Assembly (NCBI GenBank): GCA_028285545.1
Contig: JANQPA010000060.1
Location: forward strand, 51,880 to 115,879
Direction of reading: 5' to 3'
Origin: Saprospiraceae bacterium
GTDB taxonomy: Bacteria > Bacteroidota > Bacteroidia > Chitinophagales > Saprospiraceae
Length of the DNA: 64,000 bases
The notes beneath the pieces were generated by a model. It had not been told where the DNA came from. It did not search any database and saw nothing but the letters and a program-made list of their open reading frames with translations. Position numbers and translations under genes: made by a program. This document shows, piece after piece, positions 36,057 to 44,912 of the stretch (the stretch's first letter is position 1; every line of letters starts with the position of its first letter).

Positions 36057-36746
36057 ATGAGAATCATAAAAATTCTTAAGTGGTCCTTTATATTAATCTT
36101 TGTTTTTTTCCTTAAACTCTTCCTTGATATATCATTCATCGGTACTTGGAGACAAAACGTCTTCTTTGATTGGATCGATAGAGAAGCAATCATCAATTAC
36201 AAACTAAACAAAGAAGAATTTCAGGATTTGATTGATTATGCCGCAACCTTCCCTGCTATTGAAGAAATTGAATTTCTCAAAAACAAAAAATTCTATAGCA
36301 GCTTTTTCTACGGAAACTATTTACAGGATTCCTTAATTACTTATAGCTTGAATAGTGATGGAATAATAGACATCCCATTTGAATTTGAAATCGAAGATAC
36401 TACAGCCACCATCACCTTTCCGGATACTGTCATTAAAACAAATTATTGGTCCTGGGAATTTATAGGAAATCGAGATCATGAAAAATTCCAAACCTTTATT
36501 GATTTAATGGGATTAAGCTATGAAGAGTTAGCTACTTTAAGAGCAAAACTGAAAGCCATCCACTGTAAGAGAATATTGATGAATCCAAAAAAGGAAATCC
36601 ATATATTTTTTCATGGTCATAGTCTATGTGGATTCGAATACTTAATTACCCATGACTCCTCATCTGTTCCTGAAAATTTTATTAAGCTAGATTCTAATAT
36701 TTACTATGGATATAGTGCCTGGGCTCAATGTAGTTGGGGCTTTTAA
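36057..36746 (+). CDS. Hypothetical membrane-anchored protein
   Basis: A 229-residue protein that I do not recognise. It has one N-terminal membrane span (about 10-28, SFILIFVFFLKLFLDI) and a soluble domain with mixed alpha/beta character that should lie in the periplasm. Visible features are acidic patches (FEFEIEDTTATITF), a KLNKEEFQDLIDYAAT helix and three cysteines near residues 169, 190 and 226. It lies 58 bases after the DUF4272 pseudogene on the same strand, and 177 bases before the CHAT gene, with a 30-bp palindrome in that gap. Codon use looks like that of its neighbours. It may be part of an accessory cargo. Confidence 0.7.
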   Translation: MRIIKILKWSFILIFVFFLKLFLDISFIGTWRQNVFFDWIDREAIINYKLNKEEFQDLIDYAATFPAIEEIEFLKNKKFYSSFFYGNYLQDSLITYSLNSDGIIDIPFEFEIEDTTATITFPDTVIKTNYWSWEFIGNRDHEKFQTFIDLMGLSYEELATLRAKLKAIHCKRILMNPKKEIHIFFHGHSLCGFEYLITHDSSSVPENFIKLDSNIYYGYSAWAQCSWGF

Positions 36747-36880
36747 ATCCATACTTCAGCGTAAACGATATAGTACAAAATAATAATATTACCAGACTAC
36801 TATACAACTAGACTACTAAAACCATTCCAAACATAACTAAATATCTGACTAATCCGTATATTAACAGATAATTACAGAAT

Positions 36881-36910
36881 AAGGGATGTTGGCCATGGCC
36901 AACATCCCTT
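36881..36910. terminator. Perfect 30-bp palindrome upstream of the CHAT gene
   Basis: Bases 36881-36895 and 36896-36910 are exact reverse complements with no spacer. It begins 135 bases after the preceding stop codon and ends only 13 bases before the CHAT ATG, so it could be a terminator, a leader hairpin or a binding site. Confidence 0.6.
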
Positions 36911-36923
36911 AAATAACACTACT

Positions 36924-38696
36924 ATGCTCCCTAAAAAACCCATATTTTTATTTGCTTTTGCTAATCCACGCAGAGACCTCTCTTCCCTGAGCAAGGAAGA
37001 GGAAAATATCCGAAACATTTTGGCCCCTCTCGAAGATCAAGGGAAAATTGAATGCCGGTTTATGGGCTATTCTACCCTCGATCAGATATTCAAAGCTTTT
37101 AACAGGTATCATAATCGTATCGCCTTATTTCATTATGGCGGTCATTCCGGTGATGATTTTTTGGAATTGGAAGACACGGAAGCACGTGCTGGCAGCCTGG
37201 CAGGGCTTATGGGTCAACAAAAAAACCTACAATTAGTATTCTTGAATGGCTGCGCTAATCAGGGACAGGTGAGTGCTATGCAAGAAGAGGGTGTTCAGAG
37301 TCTATTGGCTACTTCAGCAGCTATTGGAGATGAAAAAGCCCTAAATTTTGCCAGCCAATTTTATGATGGCCTTAAGGGAGGAAAAAGCATAGAGGAATCT
37401 TTTAATACGGCTAAAAGTTTTGTTGAAAATAAAGATCCACAGGCCAATATTCAGAAGCGAGCCGGAAGAAGAGCACCGGAAGGAGATGCTCCTAAAAAAT
37501 TTCCCTGGGGCTTATATACTCTGGAAGACAAAATGCTGGATTGGGTCATTCCTGACCCCATCCCTAAACCAGAGAATCCGGATTTCACCACAGAAGTCAA
37601 CCTAATGTCTCAGGATATTAATAAAGTGTTGGTTGAAAAAGTGTTCGAAGGGATGAGTGCTCACGAGTTGTTATTTAAGGAATACTGGTCTAGGTACCAA
37701 AAAAGGCCCTCTGGTTCGGTTTTGAATCAGCTGCAAAATATGATGCTGGATTATCTGCCCTCTATTTTGAGTACTCAAATCAGAGACCTTTTTACGGTAG
37801 AGGGCAAAACACAGGGCCGCCGCCGACTGAAGGAACTCAATGAAGCTTACTTAACTCAGGCTCGCTTGGTAGCCGCTATTTCCATTAGCGATTTGTGGCA
37901 TCAGATTTACCTAAGCAATAAAGCTGAAGGTGCTAAAAAGATTGTAATTAGGGATTCCTATAAGGAGGAGATTAAATCTTTTCTTAGTATGGATGCTGCT
38001 ACCGCAGAAACTTATGATTATTTCTGGTTAACAGCTACTATTAAAAGGATTTTTGATGAGAATGACATTCCAGCTTACATGGAAGAGTTGGATGAACTCA
38101 AAAATAGTTTGATTAATGCCGACGAATATTATGAAGCCTATCGTTTTTTAGAACAAGATTTAAGAACCAGATTATTAGCAAAGGATATCAATAATGATGA
38201 AGTAGAAGATCTTTGTCTAGCTGCAGAAGAGAAATTAGGCCTTCTGCTATCCGCCTGTGGTTTTATGTGTAAATATCAATTGGTAACGATCAAAGATGTA
38301 GAATTAGAAAGTCCCTATCGAGCTCCTAGTGCTTCTTTTATTCATCAAAAATCAATTCTGCGAGGCCACGATTATGTGATTATGGATGATGAACCTTTGC
38401 AAAGGCCAGAATACATCAGCAATCAATCCATTCTGATTGTGAAAGATATTTATGAATCCAGCAGTTATTTAAACCTGAGTCCTTTTTTGGTTGATGAAAA
38501 TGCCTTTCGGATGAAAAGTGAGTTGCCGAAATTGTATTTTTATGCAGCCAATGAAGGAGAGAACCTGCTTTTTGAACAGGCAGAAACTTTTGAAAACAAG
38601 CTAGAGGTATCCAAAAATTACGATAAAAGACAATACCGAAAATTGGAGACTCTTTTTCAACAATTTGAATGGTTGAAAGAAGATTTAGAATTATGA
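36924..38696 (+). CDS. CHAT-domain (caspase-like) protease
   Basis: A 590-residue cytoplasmic protein. Residues about 5-190 are a CHAT domain: IFLFAFANPRRDL at the start, the catalytic His74 in FHYGGHSGDD, and the catalytic Cys110 in VFLNGCANQG, followed by LLATSAAIGDEKALNFASQF. The remaining 400 residues are mostly helical with no recognised domain and probably mediate contact with a partner. CHAT proteases in bacteria are often activated by NTP-driven switches and act in cell death or antiphage defence (for example the Craspase and gasdermin-protease systems). The next two genes encode a STAND ATPase and an LRR protein, which is the expected kind of partner. A hairpin begins within the stop codon. 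Confidence 0.85.
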   Translation: MLPKKPIFLFAFANPRRDLSSLSKEEENIRNILAPLEDQGKIECRFMGYSTLDQIFKAFNRYHNRIALFHYGGHSGDDFLELEDTEARAGSLAGLMGQQKNLQLVFLNGCANQGQVSAMQEEGVQSLLATSAAIGDEKALNFASQFYDGLKGGKSIEESFNTAKSFVENKDPQANIQKRAGRRAPEGDAPKKFPWGLYTLEDKMLDWVIPDPIPKPENPDFTTEVNLMSQDINKVLVEKVFEGMSAHELLFKEYWSRYQKRPSGSVLNQLQNMMLDYLPSILSTQIRDLFTVEGKTQGRRRLKELNEAYLTQARLVAAISISDLWHQIYLSNKAEGAKKIVIRDSYKEEIKSFLSMDAATAETYDYFWLTATIKRIFDENDIPAYMEELDELKNSLINADEYYEAYRFLEQDLRTRLLAKDINNDEVEDLCLAAEEKLGLLLSACGFMCKYQLVTIKDVELESPYRAPSASFIHQKSILRGHDYVIMDDEPLQRPEYISNQSILIVKDIYESSSYLNLSPFLVDENAFRMKSELPKLYFYAANEGENLLFEQAETFENKLEVSKNYDKRQYRKLETLFQQFEWLKEDLEL

Positions 38697-38728
38697 TTAA
38701 TCCAGTTTGCCTAGCAAACTGGATTAAT
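38696..38728. terminator. 14-bp hairpin overlapping the CHAT stop codon
   Basis: Arms 38696-38709 and 38715-38728 pair perfectly around loop CCTAG. The first base is the last base of the TGA. No T-run follows directly. It separates the CHAT gene from the STAND gene. Confidence 0.65.
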
Positions 38729-38749
38729 TATAATTCTTCTATTATTTGT

Positions 38750-38777
38750 CTTTTTACTTTTGACCTTTTACCTTCTA
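38750..38777. repeat. Degenerate heptamer repeat in front of the STAND gene
   Basis: Four 7-base units in register: CTTTTTA, CTTTTGA, CCTTTTA, CCTTCTA. It ends 16 bases before the ATG at 38794, in the place of a promoter or leader. Confidence 0.55.
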
Positions 38778-38793
38778 CATACAATAAGTTGCT

Positions 38794-39849
38794 ATGATTC
38801 AAGAAAGCCCTTTTAAGTTTCTGGATGCCTACGAAAAAAAAGACAAGGATCTTTTTTTCGGAAGAGAACAAGAAACCCAAATCTTATACGATCTTACCTT
38901 TAATACTCGTATGATCTTATTGTATGGTGGTAGTGGTACCGGAAAAACGAGTCTGATCCAGTGTGGTTTAGCCAATGAATTTCGAGATACTCGCTGGTCT
39001 TCTTTTTCCGTAAGGCGAGGAGACAATATCTTAACAAGCTTACAGCAAGAATTATCCAAAGCACTCAAAGAACATTCCGTATCTGAAGAGGAGGTGCCAA
39101 ATGATCTGGTTGAACAGGCAGAAATGCTTTATCGTCTTTCCTTCAAACCCATCTACCTGATCTTTGATCAGTTTGAAGAATTGTTTGTACTTGGGGAAGA
39201 AAAAGAAAAGCAGATTTTTTTCAAATTCATCCGCGATTTTTTAGATAAAAAATTTCCTGGAAAGATCATCATTTCCATGCGAGAAGAGTTTATTGCCGAT
39301 TTGTGGGAATTCGAAAAAATAGTGCCTTCCTTGTTTGAATATCGGTTTAGAGTAGAAAAAATGCGTACAGAAATTGTCCGTCAGGTTATCGAAAAAACTT
39401 TGCTGAAACTGCAAGAGAAAGGTTATATCCAGGTATCTGAAGTGGATAAACTATCTAATGGAATCCTTGAAAGATTAAAAGTAGATAGCAATCAAATAGA
39501 ATTGACGTATCTCCAGGTTTTTTTGGACAGAATGTATCGGATGGCTGCCAAGGAAAACGGAAATGGCAAAGTACATTTCCGACCTGCTATTCTGCAAAAA
39601 ATCGGTGCCATCAAAGACGTAATTGGTGATTTTTTAGATGATCAAATTACTCAATTAGAAGATGAGATAGGTCAGAAAGGAGTAGCACTTAAATTATTGG
39701 GAGAGTTAGTTTCAGACAAAAAAACTAAAAAGAGGGTGGCAGTGGAAGAGCTGGATGAAGTAAAAAACCGGCTTAACTTAAGTACTGAACAAGTACAACG
39801 CTGTATCGATGCTTTTGAACAAATGAGAATAATCAAAAAATACAATTAG
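38794..39849 (+). CDS. STAND-type NTPase, N-terminal part of a split gene
   Basis: 351 residues. The start SPFKFLDAYEKKDKDLFFGR is the hallmark of the nSTAND1 group. Walker A is GGSGTGKTS (residues 45-53) and Walker B is LIFDQFEELF (Asp125). A winged-helix-like region follows to the end (AFEQMRIIKKYN). STAND ATPases switch from an inactive ADP form to an oligomeric ATP form when a sensor domain binds a trigger. Here the sensor part is encoded by the following ORF in the same frame, after stops in a 66-base segment. The product therefore lacks TM and repeat domains unless the two chains associate. It is likely a partner of the CHAT protease upstream. Confidence 0.85.
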   Translation: MIQESPFKFLDAYEKKDKDLFFGREQETQILYDLTFNTRMILLYGGSGTGKTSLIQCGLANEFRDTRWSSFSVRRGDNILTSLQQELSKALKEHSVSEEEVPNDLVEQAEMLYRLSFKPIYLIFDQFEELFVLGEEKEKQIFFKFIRDFLDKKFPGKIIISMREEFIADLWEFEKIVPSLFEYRFRVEKMRTEIVRQVIEKTLLKLQEKGYIQVSEVDKLSNGILERLKVDSNQIELTYLQVFLDRMYRMAAKENGNGKVHFRPAILQKIGAIKDVIGDFLDDQITQLEDEIGQKGVALKLLGELVSDKKTKKRVAVEELDEVKNRLNLSTEQVQRCIDAFEQMRIIKKYN

Positions 39850-39915
39850 AAATAGTAATGGGTACTGGGTAATGAGTATTGAGACCTAGTTCGAGCTATT
39901 ATCAAAGATATAGAT
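39850..39915 (+). repeat. Short insertion with heptamer repeats splitting the STAND gene
   Basis: The ORFs before and after are in the same frame. Bases 39855-39882 consist of four 7-base units (GTAATGG, GTACTGG, GTAATGA, GTATTGA) and the frame contains TAG, TAG, TAA and TGA codons (39847 onward). From about 39883 the frame is open again into the next ORF. Confidence 0.6.
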
Positions 39916-41523
39916 ATGAAAATAGAATTTACGCACGATATAATTGCTCAAAAAGTTTGGGAGAGGCTTCCGGAAGAGGAGCGGCAATTAAAGCTGGTGG
40001 CCAGTTCTCTTAAACAAAGATTGGAAGATTTTAACAGTGGGAATGGTTCTCTGCTGGGCATAAAAGAATTGGCGGCATGGGATAGCTTTTTTCCGATTTT
40101 GGCGAAGGAAGTACCCCTAAAAAAGTTCATTGCAGATAGTAGAAAAGAAGTTGAGGCACAGCAGGAAAAAGAAAAACTGATCAATAGACGTCTGCGTTCG
40201 CGGCTAAATATTATTTACATCATTGCTGGGGCTATGCTGCTATTAGCGGCATTTTTCTTCAACCAGGCGCGGGTGATCAGAATTCAAAAACAAAAAATTG
40301 AAACGGAAGCAATTAAGGCGGCTCAGTTGAGGGAGGCCTTTGGAGCAGATGACAGACAATATTTTATTGATGAAGGTATCATAAAATTTGAAAGCGGCCA
40401 ATTTCAGGAAGCCATTTATGATTTTGCTCTGGCTCGCTTTTTAAGTGAAGAATCTGACACGCTCAGCACAAATTGGATCCAAAAAGCTCAAAAAGGATTG
40501 GAAGCTCAACATCTTTTCTGGGTGGGAAAATGGGGCGAAGCAAAGGCTCTCATTCCCGAAGTCGCCTATCAAGGCCATGAACCCAAGAGTTTGATCAAAC
40601 ACTTTAGGGAAAGCGAAACTAAATGGGAAGAATTAATAGGTTTTGATGACCTTCAAAATCATACCGAACTCAAACTTTCCAGCTCTAACCTAACAGCCAT
40701 TCCAGAGCAAATTGGTGAAATGATCAACCTGACAAGCATAGATTTAGAGAAAAACCAACTCAGGGCACTTCCTGAATCAATTACTTCCCTTAAAAAATTA
40801 GATTATTTAGATCTTGGTGAAAATCAGCTTGAGGAGCTTCCCCAATCCTTAGGGCAACTTACCAATCTCCAAGTTTTAGATCTAAGTTATAATGAATTAA
40901 AAGTAATTCCTAAATCCATTATTCAGCTTTCGAAATTGGTATTATTAGAAATCGATAATAACATTTTAGATTCTCTACCACGAGGAATGAGTCAGTTAAT
41001 AAACTTGAATACCTTATTACTAGCCAATAATCATCTTGATTCACTGCCCGATGATTTTGGACAATTTCCTGCTCTTATCAGCATGAATTTGGACACCAAT
41101 GCCTTACAAAAATTACCGGATAACTTCGGACAAATGCCCAGGCTCAGCAATTTATATTTAAGAAAAAATGATCTTCAGGGGCTACCAAATAATTTAGGTA
41201 AAATGGAAAACTTAACAGAGCTACACCTGGAAGACAATAAACTTCAAAGTATTCCGGAATCTATCGGAACGTTAGGGGCTCTTACCAAATTATACCTTGA
41301 GAAAAATCAATTAAGTACCATTCCTTCCTCTTTGACTGAATTAAGCATCTTACGTGATCTGGTGCTTAGGAGCAATAAATTAAAGGAATTGCCCAATACC
41401 TTTCTGGATAAAATACCAGCAGGATGGCAGTTTTTTGACCTTCGAGACAATGATCTTTCACAGGAGTTTAAAGATGCTATTCAGGCAAGTTCGGAACTGA
41501 GATTGAGAGTGATTGTCAACTAA
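39916..41523 (+). CDS. Membrane-spanning leucine-rich-repeat protein, C-terminal part of the split STAND gene
   Basis: 535 residues. It begins MKIEFTHDIIAQKVWERLPE, which in intact nSTAND1 proteins is the continuation of the winged-helix domain (usually read as ELAHDVLA), so the N-terminus looks internal. A basic segment precedes one membrane span (about 97-117), then a TPR-like helical region (about 130-200) and about 12 LRRs of 23 residues (about 240-515; pattern LxxLxLxxNxLxxLPxxxxxLxxL). The LRR array should face the periplasm if the N-terminus is cytoplasmic, which would make it an extracytoplasmic sensor. Translation could start at the ATG at 39916, giving a separate subunit. The end is followed by a 336-base gap. 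Confidence 0.8.
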   Translation: MKIEFTHDIIAQKVWERLPEEERQLKLVASSLKQRLEDFNSGNGSLLGIKELAAWDSFFPILAKEVPLKKFIADSRKEVEAQQEKEKLINRRLRSRLNIIYIIAGAMLLLAAFFFNQARVIRIQKQKIETEAIKAAQLREAFGADDRQYFIDEGIIKFESGQFQEAIYDFALARFLSEESDTLSTNWIQKAQKGLEAQHLFWVGKWGEAKALIPEVAYQGHEPKSLIKHFRESETKWEELIGFDDLQNHTELKLSSSNLTAIPEQIGEMINLTSIDLEKNQLRALPESITSLKKLDYLDLGENQLEELPQSLGQLTNLQVLDLSYNELKVIPKSIIQLSKLVLLEIDNNILDSLPRGMSQLINLNTLLLANNHLDSLPDDFGQFPALISMNLDTNALQKLPDNFGQMPRLSNLYLRKNDLQGLPNNLGKMENLTELHLEDNKLQSIPESIGTLGALTKLYLEKNQLSTIPSSLTELSILRDLVLRSNKLKELPNTFLDKIPAGWQFFDLRDNDLSQEFKDAIQASSELRLRVIVN

Positions 41524-41859
41524 TAACTTAATCTAGTTGCTGGCAATGCACCTAAGAGGGCTGTTTCAAAATTGAAAGATCTCAGATCTTGTAGTTTTTT
41601 CTAGCTTACCCAAAATCCAACTTTGTTGTAAATCATATCATGTATGGGTTTGATTGAAAACTCTAATCATGGCAATTTCCAAACAAAGCTTTACATCTAT
41701 TTACATTTTTTTACAATTGAGAATTCACATTATTAAAACTGTCTCCTAGATTTGAACTGGCAAAACATTCACTAATGATAATGAGATGTTTGCTATTTCA
41801 TCTTCACTCTTCACAAACTTTAGTAGCCATCTATTAAGCAATCAAAAGAATAAAATTCA
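41524..41859. other. 336-base gap, little structure
   Basis: No gene or tRNA seen. A perfect small palindrome AAGATCTCAGATCTT (41576-41590) followed by a T-rich stretch may be a weak terminator for the LRR gene. The remainder is AT-rich. Confidence 0.4.
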
Positions 41860-42513
41860 ATGATTAGAAATATAATGTTCCTACTCGTTCTTTTAGCTTG
41901 TTTTACTCGCTGTGCCCAAGTAAAATCGAAAAGTAAAGAACCACTTGAAAACGATCCTAAGCAACACCAAGGTTTGCAAGGTAGTATCCTTATTGAAAAT
42001 GATACTTGGCGTGGAATAAGCTACACAGATTCCATGGGATCTAATTACAACCTTAGATACATACCAATTACCATAACAAATGACAATACAATTCCAGTTC
42101 ATCTTCAAATTTCTTTCTCAAAGGAATACCATTATCCATATCCTGATAGTATTGAAAGGTTTAAGTTAGTCACATTACCAAAAGAATGGGCTTTAGAGGG
42201 AGTGGAAGTAACGGAAAAGATGATTGATGAATTAGCAAAATACATAGATAAACCCTTATTAAATGAAACCATTAAACCTTCAGAAAAATATGTTATAGCG
42301 ATTGGAACACTATATCCCAAACCACCAAAATTTTCCGGCGTTCTTCCAGGTACACTTGTTACACAGGACAAAATAGACCTTTATAGCAACTGCGATAGAT
42401 TAACAGATCAATTTAATTCTATTGATTCTGGATTAACACTAGGGCTTTCAATTAATTCTGGAGAAACCTGTAAGATTATTCCTTGTGGTCATGTTTCCTT
42501 TTTTAAACATTAG
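41860..42513 (+). CDS. Hypothetical lipoprotein
   Basis: A 217-residue protein with a lipoprotein signal: hydrophobic segment LLVLLACFTRC with a candidate lipidated Cys at residue 18. The mature part looks like a single beta-rich domain (LRYIPITITNDNTIPVHLQI, SEKYVIAIGTLYPKPPKF). I do not recognise the family. It lies between the CHAT-STAND module and the GalNAc salvage genes and is convergent with the kinase gene, 39 bases apart. Whether it belongs to the module is unknown. Confidence 0.7.
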   Translation: MIRNIMFLLVLLACFTRCAQVKSKSKEPLENDPKQHQGLQGSILIENDTWRGISYTDSMGSNYNLRYIPITITNDNTIPVHLQISFSKEYHYPYPDSIERFKLVTLPKEWALEGVEVTEKMIDELAKYIDKPLLNETIKPSEKYVIAIGTLYPKPPKFSGVLPGTLVTQDKIDLYSNCDRLTDQFNSIDSGLTLGLSINSGETCKIIPCGHVSFFKH

Positions 42514-42552
42514 ATAAATTATTACCAAGAGCGTATTATCAAATAATGGTTA

Positions 42553-43590
42553 TTACGCTTTAGTTCTTTGCAAGCATTCAAACAACCGAATTTGATTACG
42601 TGTCCGATCCAGGTTATGGTGGTCATACTCTATTCGATAATACACATCTCCTTGCAAATAATCGGTCAAAAACCTTAGTGCTTGTTCCAAGGTAATCCAT
42701 AATGGAGCAATAGAAAGCAACTTTTTCTCAGTCTTTGTAAGCATTTTTTCAGTAAAAATCAGGAAGCCTTCTTTTAAGTTACTCAGGAGTCTTTCATCTA
42801 TTTTCAAGTCATCCAGTTTCACACTATCTTCTGGAATAGGATTGATCATGGTTCTGATCATATCACCATAATCAGACAGGATGGTTCCAGGCATAATGGT
42901 ATCCCAATCTATCAGACCAATTACTTTCCCTGTTTTAGCATTGAATAATACATTATCCATTTTGGTATCATTATGTACTGCTCTGATGGGTAGGTCCGCC
43001 TCGGCAATATGATAAAAAACCGACTGGTGGGATTTGATGAATTGAACTTCTTTCTCAACAGATTTTAACCTGTTAACCGCATCTTCTTCAATAGCTTTTT
43101 CAAATTGCTTTAGTCGATGCAGGCTATTGTGAAAATCAGGGATGGTGTAATGCAGTTTTCGAGCATCTAATGTTTCTAAGCATTTTAGGAATTGACCAAT
43201 TGCTTGGGCACCTTCAAAGGCATGTTGTGGAGAGGGAGGGAATTCAAAGGATTCACTATCAGGAATAAATGGAAAAACTCTATAATAAAAGCCATCCGAA
43301 CCTTTACAGGTCATTTCCCCATCGGTTGTTGGAATAAGTTCTATTAATGCTAATTCAGGTGCAATAATTTGTAGATGATGATATACTGTTTGAATATTTT
43401 CAATTAAATGAGTTGTGTTAGGAAAAACCAGCGGATTGATTTTTTGTAGAATACAACGCTCCTTTTGATATTGAAAAATATAGGAAGTATTGATGTTTCC
43501 TTTACCGAACTTGGAAAATGGAAAACTATCTTGGAAATCTGGAAAGAATTTCCGGATTACTTCCGAAATTGATTCTGTTTCTTTATTCAT
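42553..43590 (-). CDS. APH-fold sugar kinase (N-acetylhexosamine 1-kinase type)
   Basis: A 345-residue protein of the aminoglycoside-phosphotransferase fold. N-lobe: FGKGNINTSYIFQY and CILQKINPLVFP. Catalytic loop: AVHNDTKMDNVLFN (about 203-216). Metal-binding: LIDWDTIMPG (about 225-234). In Bacteroidota such proteins lie next to sugar nucleotidyltransferases and are relatives of NahK, which makes GlcNAc-1-P or GalNAc-1-P. Older databases call some of them mucin-desulfating enzymes, which the kinase motifs contradict. The neighbouring minus-strand genes (nucleotidyltransferase and GH109) support a GalNAc/GlcNAc salvage role. An inverted-repeat element separates it from the upstream gene. Confidence 0.82.
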   Translation of the reverse strand: MNKETESISEVIRKFFPDFQDSFPFSKFGKGNINTSYIFQYQKERCILQKINPLVFPNTTHLIENIQTVYHHLQIIAPELALIELIPTTDGEMTCKGSDGFYYRVFPFIPDSESFEFPPSPQHAFEGAQAIGQFLKCLETLDARKLHYTIPDFHNSLHRLKQFEKAIEEDAVNRLKSVEKEVQFIKSHQSVFYHIAEADLPIRAVHNDTKMDNVLFNAKTGKVIGLIDWDTIMPGTILSDYGDMIRTMINPIPEDSVKLDDLKIDERLLSNLKEGFLIFTEKMLTKTEKKLLSIAPLWITLEQALRFLTDYLQGDVYYRIEYDHHNLDRTRNQIRLFECLQRTKA

Positions 43591-43612
43591 CGCCTCAAAG
43601 TAGGTTAAAGCC

Positions 43613-43902
43613 TAAACATGAGTCATGCGAATCACCAGCTAAATTAGAATTCCCTAATGATAATTCATTTGCCTTCCAGGCAAACATAATATGGGCCCTG
43701 GGCCATTAGCTCCGGGTATAGATTCATGCATTATTATATGCCCTGGAGGGGCTTAACAGGATCAGCTTTGATCTTGTTAAGCCCCTCCAGGGCTTTAATT
43801 TTTCTTATTTCTAACCAAGGGCTTTACCCTTGGTTAATTTGTCAAATCCTTCCAGGATTTTTTAGATACTATTTAGTTGGTGATTCGCATGACTCATGTT
43901 TA
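43613..43902. repeat. 290-bp element with 32-bp terminal inverted repeats and nested hairpins
   Basis: The 32-bp ends (43613-43644 and 43871-43902) are complementary at 31 of 32 positions. Inside are a 24-bp hairpin (43740-43793) and smaller ones (AACCAAGGG/CCCTTGGTT; AAATCCT/AGGATTT). There is no ORF of note. It fills the gap between two minus-strand genes. A 13-base piece of its end (AAACATGAGTCAT) recurs at 63903-63915. MITE-like, but no target duplication was seen. Confidence 0.75.
43740..43793. terminator. 24-bp hairpin inside the inverted-repeat element
   Basis: Arms 43740-43763 and 43770-43793 pair with one G-U around loop AGCTTT. TTTAATTTTTC follows on the plus strand. Confidence 0.7.
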
Positions 43903-43906
43903 AATT

Positions 43907-44812
43907 TTAACTCCAAAGTCCTTCTTGGGGATAACTGCCACTCTCCACTAATTCTTTAAAAGCAGCTTCTACTCTGGGTTTATCTTCACGGTAGGTTACC
44001 CCATACCATTGTTCGTTATTAGGAAGTACTTCAATGTGAATTTCATCTCCTTCGATTAGTTTGTTGATCACTAAAGGGATGTAAAACTCTGCTCTGGGCT
44101 GTTCCCTATTTGCTTCCGCAAAGGCGATAAATTCCTGACGGATGATTTCAAAAATACCAGGATGAAAACCCCAAAAATTCATTGATACCAGCGTATCTAT
44201 TGGAATTTCGCCTACACGACCCTGGCCATCATCGTAGGTGGCAATATTGCCCTCTCTTTTGACTTTATGTCTTTCGACTACATTGGTGAGGTTATTCTGA
44301 GAATCCATTTCACAAATCCCCCTGTTTACAGTACCATAATCTGATAGGGTACTGGTCAATTCATAACCGACCATTGAATACAAGGTAGTGCTGCATTTTT
44401 CCCGAAGAAAATCTGCCATTTTCTTAAAGCCTTTAATTCCATAATAATCATCGGCATTGATCACTGCAAATGGTTCGTTTATTTTATCTTTTGCCACTAA
44501 AACGGCATGAGCTGTTCCCCAAGGTTTTTCCCTTGTTGGGAAATTAGTTATCCCTTCAATTGGACTAGTAGTTTCTTGATAAGCATAATCCACTTTAATC
44601 ATATGCTCAAATTTGTTTGAGAACTTTTCTTTGAACACTTCTTCAATCTCAGGGCGAATTACAAAGACCACTTTTCCAAATCCTGCTCGAATGGCGTCAT
44701 AAATAGAAAATTCAATGAGTGCTTCTTGTTTAGGGCCTACCGGATCTACCTGCTTCAATCCTCCATACCTGCTACCCATTCCTGCAGCAAGTATTAATAA
44801 AGTTGGTTTCAT
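43907..44812 (-). CDS. Sugar-1-phosphate nucleotidyltransferase
   Basis: A 301-residue enzyme of the NTP-transferase (Rossmann-like) fold. The signature LILAAGMGSRYGGLKQVDPVGPKQ sits at residues 5-28 (quoted in part), the metal-binding aspartates are in INADDYYG, and WGTAHAVLVAKD fits the base-binding loop. It joins a sugar-1-phosphate with UTP or another NTP to give a nucleotide sugar. In context with a sugar kinase and GH109 on the same strand, the most likely substrate is GalNAc-1-P or GlcNAc-1-P. It could also be a general UTP-glucose-1-phosphate uridylyltransferase-like enzyme. The stop lies 4 bases from the end of the inverted-repeat element. Confidence 0.82.
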   Translation of the reverse strand: MKPTLLILAAGMGSRYGGLKQVDPVGPKQEALIEFSIYDAIRAGFGKVVFVIRPEIEEVFKEKFSNKFEHMIKVDYAYQETTSPIEGITNFPTREKPWGTAHAVLVAKDKINEPFAVINADDYYGIKGFKKMADFLREKCSTTLYSMVGYELTSTLSDYGTVNRGICEMDSQNNLTNVVERHKVKREGNIATYDDGQGRVGEIPIDTLVSMNFWGFHPGIFEIIRQEFIAFAEANREQPRAEFYIPLVINKLIEGDEIHIEVLPNNEQWYGVTYREDKPRVEAAFKELVESGSYPQEGLWS

Positions 44813-44912
44813 AATAATTTAAGTTGTTTTGATATTAGGACTATAATATTTTAAAATGGTATAGAATCTACTCTAATTGTGTTTAAAAATGAATGCGAAG
44901 TTAATCAAACCT

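Noticed and set aside
41524..41859. Insertion-sequence remnant suggested by GAGGGCTGTTTCAAAA
   Set aside because: No matching inverted end and no transposase fragment in the gap.
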